In this document: piece after piece, positions 49,064 to 61,100 of the stretch | Numbering within the stretch: the stretch's first letter is position 1 | Layout of the letters: each line of letters starts with the position of its first letter | NCBI GenBank assembly: GCA_008973525.1 | Contig: WACJ01000525.1 | Coordinates: 1,488,001-1,552,000 of the forward strand | Direction of reading: 5' to 3' | DNA length: 64,000 nt | From: Stenopsyche tienmushanensis | Taxonomy: Eukaryota; Arthropoda; Insecta; Trichoptera; Stenopsychidae | Position numbers and translations under genes: made by a program | The notes under the pieces: model-generated | Told to the model about the DNA's origin: nothing | What the model saw: only the letters and a program-made list of their open reading frames with translations | Databases searched by the model: none

Positions 49064-49138
49064 CCTTTTAACTGCCAGACAACTGCATTTGCGTACAAAT
49101 GCGACGCGCCGGTGAGTCGTTGGCATTTAACAGGTTAA
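49060..49138. mobile_element. 79-bp miniature TTAA element
   Basis: Starts TTAACCTTTTAACTGCCA and ends with the inverse TGGCATTTAACAGG + TTAA. Inside, GCATTTGCGTACAAATGC is a perfect palindrome. The TTAA-bounded inverted tips fit a piggyBac-type miniature element. It shares its left TTAA with the piggyBac end at 49019-49063. Confidence 0.65.
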
Positions 49139-50200
49139 TTAACTAAAATTAAATGAATCATTTCCTCTCCGGGAGATTAAACGAAGCGATTCTTTGAATT
49201 GACTCATTGTACTTTTTCGACATTTTTCTGCATAATAATCTCTTATCACACAATAAAATCTTTGCAGATAAACGTAATCAAAACGAAATTATGAGAAATG
49301 GCTTGTTATCGCCTTTCGAAACTCATTCTAGAATCGTAATTATTTTGTTGAGAGTCTTGAGATTATTTTGCAAATATTTGTGTATGCATAAAATCCTGGG
49401 CATCGGCACTTTTGTCTGCCCTCAGTGTCCTCTCCCGGAGCGCTAACATCCAGACGTCTGGCGTCGGCCCTCACCCCATCGTTCCCTCTTTAACCCCTCA
49501 ATGTCGCAGACTTGTACGTCATAGGACAAGGCTCTAATACTGCGGGCTCCCGAGGCGTACGTGTTGAAAGCCAATTTCGCGCTCTTCTCGATACATGAAA
49601 TACTTCGAAATTGTGGTTCCATGATGAACGAACATAAGAAAATTGCATACAGAGACTATTTATGGAGATTAAAGATTATTAATGCTACTTTATTTTTTTT
49701 AAATTTATATTATTTAAAATGTAATATAAATCCCTTGTGCTATAATTACATAAATTCAGTTTAAAACACCATATTAGTTCATTGTGTTCAGTTGCTTATG
49801 TGCTAAAATCATCCATCGGTCATATACTATCAGTACAAGTTCGCGAAACACTTGCAATTGCTTTACAGAGCTATTACTGTTATTCACTTTCGTATAGCCC
49901 AGATTTTGGAATAGTAAGCATGTCTTTTAACATCTATTATTTTTCAAGTTTGAATGCTGATGATGATTGAGAATCTGCAAAATACGGATCATTTCCATGT
50001 TAATTAGCGAATCTTCCTGATTTGTTTATGCCTTTCTTTCTCATATTCATAAATGCACTTAGGCTATTGCCGTCCAGAAAACAACTGCGACACCTGCCCT
50101 TTCGTTTGCCACATTAAGGTCTTCTAGCCGTCATTTAGCCTTCTAGCCGTATTATTTTGTGTCATTCTTGTACTCACGAACATGTTATGCAGTTTATAAT
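49139..50200. other. intergenic, no gene seen
   Basis: AT-rich, with a GC-richer patch at 49410-49560 of unknown nature. Several short frames lack domains. Confidence 0.4.
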
Positions 50201-50204
50201 TCAC

Positions 50205-50520
50205 TGAATTTATACAATGAGCAATTTTAAATATTCCACTTCACCATGTGAACCAGACTGATGCTCCATATTCAACCACTGAGTTTTCAGCAATTCTGGA
50301 CGTGAACCCCACGTTATTTCTATCAACCATCTGATTATGTTATTCCTGGCAGATATTCTTTTAGGGTTGGTGCAGTTATTTTTTGTATGTCAGAATTCTA
50401 ACTCCTAGGTATTTTGAGGAATCTCAATTTATCATGTCTTTTCCCTCCCCATATGATATTTGATAAAGCTATTTTGATATATATTTAAATGAATATCTAG
50501 AGTTAGGCCCAATAGGCAAT
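50205..50520 (-). pseudogene. LINE reverse-transcriptase relic (thumb region)
   Basis: Read on the minus strand with frame changes, this region yields pieces like 'KYLGV', 'NNIIRWL' and 'TWGSRPELLKTQW' followed by 'EYGAS.W'. This is the order found in jockey/CR1-type polymerases (YLGV..., ...WG..P..LL.LY..., ...EYG...W). No intact frame remains. It is not obviously the same family as 548-1430. Confidence 0.45.
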
Positions 50521-50524
50521 ATAT

Positions 50525-52135
50525 TGTGTTGCATTTTAGCCCCTTAGGCCGTCTCATGGGTCCCGCAATCTTCATCGCGGCTGCCTCATATAGTCTACCC
50601 TTAGTACAGGGCTCTCAGTCCATCCCTCAGTATCGATGATCGAGATCCCTTGACACGAACTCGCAGCAGTGTACGACGAAAATCCGACGAAAATCTCCGA
50701 CCACTCATCCGACAACACCGAAAAGGAGGATCCTCAAAAAGAGAGGGAAATAATTAAAACATTGTGATCTTTGATAATTAAATTTATTTACCATTTGTGA
50801 TACGGGGACGATCACAAATCAGAGACTTCCAGATTCGATGTGAAATGTACTCGAATCGATGCAAAATGTATGCCAACATTAACACGATCAGTCCGCAAGG
50901 CTACCCAGAGAGAATATAATGCGTTCGTCCTGCAACCTTCAGGATATACCACCAACGCTTGCAGGCAATCCCGACGGCGCAAAGCCTGAACTCCCAGCAT
51001 TAAAAACGGCCTTAAACCTTTATTCTGATGTGTTAAAAATGTCTTTACGTTATATTTTGCTAGATTAGATCAGCTTAAATTTGTTAAGCTGTCTTGTGGC
51101 GCTCAAGTCTGTTTATTTTATATAATGGGAACTAATTGACTTATAAAATTGCATATGAAAGACAACTTTAATCACTTTTCAACTATACTTGACAACTTTA
51201 TAAAAAAAATAGTCATTTCTAGATGTTAATAATCATAGGTCATTAGTCAATGCGGCACAATTATCAGTAACTTCGGGTCGTAAGTTTGCCTTCAAGTAGA
51301 GGACAATGATCCTGAAATCTTATCATGACTCACAACTAACTGGTTACTGACTTTAGTCATTTATATGGAGGTCAATTTGCCATATGATGCTTTAAATTAC
51401 TTCGAGTGTTACAAATTATGAGCTTAACTTAATTTTTAAAAACCAGTTAGGCAATTTAAATAATCTACTGATGTATTCTACATAAATATAAAGGTCTCTC
51501 AATTTTGCTTCCGTTTAGCTCAATCACTTCGGATGTTATTCTATTCTGCTATTATTTGTCTATCTTTGACCGTTCGCTTTACTGCACTGCCAACTTGATG
51601 TTATTATAATTGTGTCATATTCTTGCCATTTTATGTTATTTATAACAATGATAACATTGACATCCTTTGTCAGTTTATCACACATGGCATGCCATTAAAT
51701 ATGGCGTTTTTTTTTACCAAATTTATTCAAAATGATGAAAATTTTCACTAAAGCTTTTTTGTTGTTGTTGTAGGTTTATCGAAGTCGATCAATGAAAAAG
51801 AAGATTGAAAGTATTCTTCAAAAGGAGGGCCTATTTCTACTGCGCTGAAAATGAAAAAGAAACCTTTTAATACACAATTATATTATTTGGTTGGATTAAA
51901 CATACTGTTGATTCCAAACTTAAATCCAAAGTGTCATAGACTGTTCTGTGTAGAAGTGTAAAAATTTAGAATTAACTGAATTATTTCGGCCTAAAGAATC
52001 TGTTTTAATTTTTATTAAAGTTGATAGAAAAATATTTTTATGGTGATTCTGCTTTATCTGATGTTCCTATCGACGTTGATATTTTCCGTGAGATTATTTT
52101 AATTATAAATTCATAGTGTTCGAAGTGCCATTAAA
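50525..52135. other. intergenic and TANC 5' flank
   Basis: 50525-51005 is GC-richer and holds an unassigned minus-strand frame (51000-50812). From 51010 the sequence is AT-rich. Promoter or 5'-UTR exons of the TANC gene may lie here, but none can be pinned down. Confidence 0.35.
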
Positions 52136-55100
52136 ATGTCAAATCCTGTGCCGATATACAGCCAAGTGCTGCCAAAAAGTCAGCAGCAGAGGGCCTATAA
52201 ACAGACCTCGCCGAGCCTGCAGAGCTCATCGCAGCCTTCCAGGGTTTTTTCGAGTCTTCGTTATGATCCGAGAACTCCACAACCTGGAATATTTGACCCG
52301 GGATTCGATCCTCTAAATCATAACCATGGAGGGAACTTCGGACAGTTTAATGTCACTCAAAATCCCGAGGCATATTTTAGAGTTGAAAAATTTGCTAGAG
52401 AGTCGGCCAGAAGAAGCGCAAGAGAATCGGGATCGAGCCGTATGGAAGGCGGCGGGTCACGAATGAGCGGAGGGAGGAGAGAGAGACAGATTAGTCACGT
52501 ACGACAAGCAGAGCACAGAATCAATCTCAGGTTAACTACATATAATATTTAAGTTTATTTATAATTTAATAAGTAATTGATTGTAACATTAGTATTGGGC
52601 ATTATTTTTTATTTAAATTTTGAACCATTAAAATTAGAATTCTTGAATCGATGCTAATGATCGTTTACTTTCTATTTTTTAAATTGCAAGTCTTTAATGG
52701 AAAACCTTTTTAATTGACAGGTCTCTTTCTCTCAACGAGACCCCCGTATCAAGAGTTTCAGCATATAATGATAGAACTCCAACTGATCATGTCGGCCATT
52801 TAAGGGATAATATTCAGGACATAGGTCTATGCAAAGAAAATTCAAAAGATCTCGCTCAATTTCCAGGATCTTATAAAGAGACCCGCGGATCATTTTCAAA
52901 TCGAGATAATACAAAAGATCTATTTATACCTGGTCGAGAATTCAGAGAGATGCCTTGTCATGATATGCTGAGAAATAGAAGTAGTAAAAACAATAGGGAC
53001 TCCATGAAAGATTGCGCTGCTGGGAGAGATGTCATATATGAAAACGACGGAGGTATTCGTGGCTATAATATCCAATCAGATGCTGTCGTGCCCGAAGGAG
53101 GAGCCAAAGTTTTTTCAGTTAAACGTTCAAGTTCTTCGCACAAAGTTTGTAATGGAAACACTTCATCGACTGTTAGTGAAAAACGTAAATTTTATTGCAG
53201 AGAATGGGCATTTCAAAAAATTGCTCATTGTCTTGAACAGAGACCTGTTAGTAAGACTTGTGGAGCTCTCGTGTTGGGTAAGATTTTTTATAAGTATTAA
53301 AATATTAGATAGATATTTATAAAAACGCCAATCCGTAATAATGGTCCCGGCCCGCGAATCGGCTGCAATGAATGACAGAACACGTTTATGATTTCTCGGT
53401 GATAGAGGTTGAAATGAGGCAGGCGCTGCAGGTGATCAATAAAACGTTGAACAATCGGCATAACATATTTATTCAATTAAATCACAATAGGAGAACCAGA
53501 GGCAAGCAAGCGAAAGTGCGTTATATGGAGCAAGCGCGTGATGATCCACCCGATGGTAGACGCTTTGTTGTAGCGTCTTCTTGAACTCTTCCCCTGTTGG
53601 GATCCCACTCCACCCTGAGATTTTACTCCGTCAGGGGTGGGATCGAAGAGTTGGTCATCCGAGGAGATCCTTCTCCGTCGGGTTCTGGTAGTCAGCCCGG
53701 TTGTCTGAAGAGGTCCTTCTTCGTCAAGGTCTGCTCGACGACTCTCCTGTATTCGTCTCGTACTTGTACTCCTAATGGGCGCCTTTTCTTTCCGACGTAA
53801 TATCTTCTATTGCGTAGCAAAATCCCAGCGTTTGCTTTGGTCGTCATTTGTTTTAATGATGCCTTGATTCAATCACCGCCGGGTCCCTTTTTTGAAAAAC
53901 CGCTGCCCTTTTGACAATCTGCCGCTATTTTGACAGTTGACTGCTGTATTGATTATTTGCCGCTGATGTGATGACACTGCATGGGAGGGTGGGAATGGCA
54001 TCATCATCCAAGTATCACTACTCCTTTGTAGAAATCTTTCTTGAATCTTGAAAATCCGAATCTGATAGGCTTGCAATTTCTCAAGATTTTCTTCCACGTT
54101 ACAGTATTATTATCAGAAAATTTGATTGATTTGTTTTTAATTAAATGACATTTAATTTTTAGGAGATGCTGGAAGTGGGAAAACTGCTCTCTGTCGAGAA
54201 CTTTCGCAGCCAGGGTTCTGGACCAGCAGCCCGGCAACAGCGCGCATTGCAAAGGAGAATGCTAGCTAGACATTTTTTGCAAGTAAGTGTCATGATTATT
54301 GTTTATTTGTTGTTCCAATTTAGATAAAAAGGAAATTTGAAAAAATGATATGCTTGAACATTAACGGGAACTATATGTAGAAATACTAACATATTCGGTT
54401 ACATCAGAATATTATTTTAGTAGCATTCAATTACATTAATTGCCAGCATGTGTCCTCAATAAAAAAATGTTCTCTCTGTTGTTATTGTACACAACAATAA
54501 AAGCTTACGTATAAAAAGATATTAAAAAAAACCAACAGCGATCAGTGTTAGCATTTATATGTCTGTTATCACAAAATAACAATATATTGCTTGGAATTCA
54601 AAGGGTTAATAAATATGATTTTTTTTCAGGGTCAAAACGAAAATAGTTTAACAATGGGAGAGTTTATCCGTACATTAGTTATGCAGATACTAAATCATTC
54701 CACTCAGCATCGCCATTCGCTAATAAAATCAACTCCAAAAGAATCTGCTGTAAAAGAAAAGGCTATATCTGGGATAATCATGGAAGAAGGTTGATGAAAA
54801 ACAAACTGAAAAAAGTGCCGGAAATGGTATTTCATTTTAATTTTTTTTCATATTGAATGTAATCAGAAATAAAGTGGAATCAAACTTTAATAAAAATAAT
54901 ATTTTTTTTTAGATTTAGATAATCAAATATCAATTATGCCATCAGCACCACCTTTAGAGCAGTTAGAGAGCGAGAATCAGATGGAAAAAAATAATAATGA
55001 GGAACAACTTAATCATCGGTTGCATAGAACGATGGAACGTATTCATGAAAATGATCAATACAATGATCTACTTTTAGAAAGAGAGAAGGTACACGAATCA

Positions 55101-58100
55101 TAAATTATTTTATTGGATTAAAGAGTAATTATTTTTATTGTATACTTAAATCTTTCATTTTGATTGCAACAGATTTCAATGCCCGATGAAAAATCATCGA
55201 AACAACTTCCGGCCCGGATCATTAATACAAACCCATTTTTACCAAATTTTGGTCAACAGGATGATCGTGAACATAAACTGTATGAGAATCATGAAAATTT
55301 ATTTCTAAGAAACATATCGCAGAGTTCTAAAGAAGTAAAAAGTTCACGACTTCACAGACAACAATCTGAACCTCCATTTAGTGATAAAAGATCTGCTGTT
55401 TTACAGAAGAGTCTTTCGACTGATTCTAAAAACGTAAATGCTTTAAGACTTGAGGGCAATCAAGAAAATGGAGACGTTTCAAACATGGACAAAACTTTCA
55501 TAGATGCAAAATGTAATTTTAGGGATTATAAATCCGATGCATCAGAGGTTAAAGATTCAAAGGATAAAGGATTAGTTAATTCGGATTGCAAAAATCGAGA
55601 TCAATCCGATATCAAAGAGTTAAAATTACCGTTGAGCCCAAGTAGTAATGTTTCTAGTGGCAAAGTATCTAGAATTCCAGTCGCTAGTTTTAAATATCCA
55701 AATATGTCAGGCCTAAGTTCAACTGAAAATTCACCTTCCAAAATATCAACGCGTTCCCTTCGAGATGGTCAACGAAGTTCAGCCAGTGATAATTCTGACA
55801 ATAAGGAACCTAATCCTAAATCTCTTAATAACGACAGAAAACTTAGCACGGGCAGTATAAACGAAGATAAAAAGAATGATCTAACTAAGGAATTTAAAGC
55901 ATTGAATGAATTACCAGAGTATCAAAATATTTTGAAACCTCCTAGTTGCCCCAAAAAATTAAGTCCTAAAATGTCAAGACCTAGTGACTATTGTGCGGGA
56001 AATATGAATATCGGAGAAAATATATTGAACAGCCCTGATTACGATCCCAGAATAAACGACTCAAAATTATTAGCGTTTCATGATGATGCTTTAAAATCAT
56101 TTGAACAAAGGCACGCCGATGCTAGTTTGACTAAATTAGTCGACACTGTCAATGAAGACGTACCACCGCCTATTCCGAGCTTACCGGTTAATCCGAGAAC
56201 ACTGATAGCCAATTGTTATTATGAAAAATTGTTATCGGAACCAGAGATTCAGCAAGCGTTACTCCCACACAATCTTGAAAAGAATCCAGACGAATGTTTT
56301 AAGAAAGCGTTGCTGTTTCCTCTATTGGAGATTGACCCTCCAAAACAATGCCTCTTTTTACTCGTCGATTCCATTGATGAGAGTCCTTTAATTGGTCATT
56401 GTGCTAATTCCACTTTAACTAAAGAAAGAGATAAATCTAGTTTGGACTCCAGCCATCATAGTTCGAGGAACCTGAATAGTTCTAAAACTATAGCTGAATT
56501 ATTGGCAAATCATCATCATCTCTTTCCACAGTGGCTACTTTTAGTTTGCACGGCACGAAAACAATCGAAATATCTTACTAAAATGTTTACAGGTTGGTTT
56601 ATTTATATTTCACATTATTCAATTCAGATTCAACAACTCCCTCCTCCGTTGCTACATTTCATATTAAATGTTCACAAATTTAAAGTCGTCAATTACTATT
56701 ATGCTTCCAGTCGTCATGACGTATTTAATCTTTGTTGATAAATAAGAGTCATTTGTTAATATCTCGTTTACATTTTTATGACTAATTGTTTTATTTTTTT
56801 TAATGATCAGGTTTTCGTAAGATATCTTTAGATGATCTTCGTAAAAATCATGTTACACTTGACGTTCAAAGATATATCTTGGCACGATTGGACAGTGAAC
56901 CGCGTTTACGGCAGCACGTCTCTCGTGATGCAGCTCAAGCTTTGGATCATCTTAGGATAAAATCAAATGGATGCTTTCTCTATTTGGAAAGGGTGTTGGA
57001 TGGATTAGCCGATGGTTCTGTAGCTTTGAGAGAAATAAGGGAAATACCGGGGACTCTCAATGGATTATATCTTTGGTTATGTCAACGATTATTCCACGGC
57101 AGAAAATTTACAAAAGTATGTTTTGTTTGTACAAATTCATTACATTTAAATATGAGAAAAATAGTCATATGTTTTTAAAATAATATTTTAGGTACAGCCT
57201 TTATTGAATATATTATTAGCAGCCAAGTGTGGCGTTGATGTTGAAATGCTATTTAGGTGTTTATTAACAACGAATTATACAATAACTAGAGAAGATTTTA
57301 ATAAAAGATTGCATTTACTAAAGAGGTATTTGCGATTTTAATCTATTTTTTTTTAATATGTTGCATCTATTTAATGATTGTTTAATTTTATTTTTTAGAA
57401 TTCTTACTTTGGATACTACATCTGGTGTATTGTCTATATTTCATCATTCATTTTCTGAGTGGCTATTGGATGTCAAACACTGCACACGAAGATTTTTATG
57501 TAACGCAATTACAGGGCACGCAGCTCTGGCTATGTACTATACACTGCATGCTCCTCGACTTGCCCCCGTGGAAATACATAGCCTCGTCTTGCACATGACT
57601 CGTTTAGAACAGCATCACAATTCTTTGAGGTAATACATTTGATTCGGTTGTGATTTTAAAACGTGTATACGATGTAAATTATTTATTTATTTATTAAATG
57701 CTTTCAGAAACTCTAAATCAAACATAGATTCAAATCTTGATCAAAATATAGATAAACCTATTCCAACGTCTACCACATATTCAAATTTAAATGTGGAAAC
57801 AGGGGATGATCCGAACGCCTTAGATTTTCATAGTCTTGTATTGTTGTGGATTCTTGATTCAGGTTGTCGAATCGAGACATCTCTCAGGAGACAAGTTGAT
57901 AATATCGAGAAAGAATTGGGTTCCTTAAGTTTAATGAGTAATAATCGAAATGTTTTAGAAACAATTACATTAGAAAATAAAATTAAATCACCCACTACAG
58001 TATATTCCAGAAGATAATACAAATTACAACAATTTTGATAGTTCATTAGGTATGTATTGCAATAATATTAATTATTTTGTTATTAATATTAGCCTACAAT

Positions 58101-61100
58101 TGGCTTTTGATCGTAAATAAATATTTCTATGTCGAATGTCATTATTAGGGATGTATCATTCAATAATGATGATACATTCATATTATTAAGTAATTACAAA
58201 AGGTAAATTGCCAGCAAAGCTTTAATTCTGTCAAAACATTTATATAGGTGTCGTATCCAATACTGCTGCAACAGCCATACAGGAGATTCCAGAATTCTTA
58301 ACTAATTTCTATTGCCCAACTCTACCAAGGGATACAAAAGTATTACGTACTCTTTTAGAAATGGGAGCTCAGGTTGAACTGTGGCCTCAAAATACGTCAT
58401 TGGTGTCAGAAGAACAACCTCTTAAAAAAGATGATGCCGAAACTGACAAGACTGAAGGAGATACATCTTTTGATATTCGAGCAAGCCAGGTAGGTTAAAT
58501 TATTCAATATTTATTTTCAATAATAGTTTCTTAAATGAATGTAATGAATGATTATTTGTTAATTCTAATCAATAATATTTTGATGTGCTTTAGATTTCAT
58601 TGGAACATCTATTGATGTTAGATGCTGATGAAGCCATCGAAGGGGCGGAATGTTTTCAAGAGGAATCTATAGCTTTATTTGATATTGATCCTCTGACTGG
58701 TCGGGCACCTATTCATTTATTGGCACAAAATGGAGATGCTCATTCAATGAAAAATGCTCTCGAAGTGAGTCAGACTGACGATATAGATATAATTTGATAT
58801 TATTTTATTTTAGTCAGCCATCCCTTTGACAACACATATTGTATATTTTGTTAGTCGACTATTTTAAATGTATAGTAGGACTCCCAAGGGATAATCTACC
58901 ATGAAGTCCTTCCATATGGTCAAACGATAACGAGGGAGATTTATTGTTCTCGATTAGAAAGTTTAAAAGTGGCGTTGCGTACAAAAAAATCAGGTGTAGT
59001 CAACTTTTTAGCAACATGATAATGCGCAACCCCATAAATCAAAGATGACCGAAAACAAATTAAAAGAACTCGATTGGCAAACGATTCTATATCCACCTTA
59101 TTCTCCTGACTTTGCTCTTTCCGACTATCATTCATTTAGATCGATACAGCATCATTTATCGGGAAATCATAAATATACAAGAGGTGATATGAGGAACCGA
59201 AAAATATTTTATATCAAAACTCGTTAAATTTTATTCTTCCGGAATAAAAAAATAAATAGGAAAACGTTGTATATTATACTGAAGGAAAATACATTGTATC
59301 GATAAAATTATTTAATAATGTTTTTTTTTTTAAACGAAGATAATCTAATTAAACTGCAAATATTTTAGGGCTATGAAAGTACTGGCGGCTCTATGGATCT
59401 TTTAGAGTTGATGGATCGTGCTGGACAAACTTCACTACAGTTGGCCGCAAGAGGAGGACGAAGGGCTGTAGTGGCTCTATTGCTGGCCAAAGGAGCTCGA
59501 GCCGACCGTGCTGATTCTGAAGGGTGGACTCCTCTTAGAGCTGCTGCATGGGGTGGTCATACAGAGGTAAAGTTTTATTTTAAGAAATTTAATGTTTAAA
59601 ATCAAATTGTTTGATTTATGTGTAAAAAATATTTTTTAATGAATTAAATTCTATTTATAACTATTAGAAATTATATAATATTGATATAGCACTTAATATA
59701 TTAACACTTTGTATGCGGGCATGTTTTATCAAAGCTAGTACGTGTAGCGGGCATATACACAAATTTTCGCAAAATTTGAAATCGTCATAAATCATTCAAT
59801 TTTAACCCAAATTTGAAAATTTTTTCACAAATGCTCATTAGAAGAATTAATCAATAATATTTGAGTAACATTTACATATGATATTATTTTCAGGTCATGA
59901 AAAAAATATGTGAATTTGACCAAAAAAAAAAATTTTTTCAGACAGAGGTATATTACAAATGAGTACTAAATATATTTATATTGTGATCCATAAAATGGTT
60001 AGGGACACGCACATGATGATATTAGGGTGATTCTTCCCCATCCGGATGTGGTGAAAATAAAATTTGTTATGAAGTAATGATATTGGTGTTAAATACACAT
60101 ATTCCATGACCGATAAGATTATTTGTAACACTTTTCACTCTTTCGGTATATCACTTTCATTTAGGGGGTGAGGGTGGGTATTTTATAGAAAAATTACAAA
60201 CTTTTAAAACTTACCAAATCTCTTCTCACCAAAGGTTCTTCCAATATACAATAGTTTTTAGAAACAGTTTATTTAACACATACACCTCAATATCTCAAAC
60301 GTGAATGGTAACTTGAAAAACACTCCCCTTTGTGTAAGGGTACCTTGCAGAATGCACACATGTATCTCGTATCGCCGCGTTTTTTATGGGCACTACACAC
60401 ACGACACTTTCGGGTTGGATATTTAACTTTCGAACTTGAAATAATCGGTTCTAGTTTATGTATACTAAAATCATTCGATAGTCTATAAGGGTGGTCACGT
60501 CTTCTTATAGCTCGAGTGGGTGTGGATGTTGACGGTTGAGAGTCGGTGATCTGGGCATGTGCACCTGCCATTTGAGATGGTCGTGTATTTTCTAATGCCC
60601 AATTCCTTCCAACTTGGTATAAAAATTGTTTATATTTTGTTTTGTTGGATGGATGTGTCTTGTAGACACGAAATGCATTGAATAATGCACAGTTCAATAT
60701 GTACATTACCACTCGTTTGGTCCACTTCACAGTTTTTCGCATGATATTATAATATGATATATATTGATCTGCTCGGTCCACCCCCTTCATATATTTATTA
60801 TATTCTATGACACAGGTAGGTTTCATTATAGGTGATCCAGTTTGCCAGTGTACTCTACCTGTGTCAGCTATATCTGCAGAATGTATATTTGAAATCATCC
60901 GTACATAGCGCTTTGATTTCCAAATAAGTAGCAAAGTTCCGTGTCTATTTCTTCTGAAAATTGTTTGGTTTTGTTGGAGGCTAGCGTTTTTCAGGACCAA
61001 TGGTAATCCCCTATTCACACGAATTGTTCCACAAACACGGATTTTGTTGTGAAGTAATCTTTCGGTGGTTACTACGCTGTTATAGAAGTTGTCCATAAAG

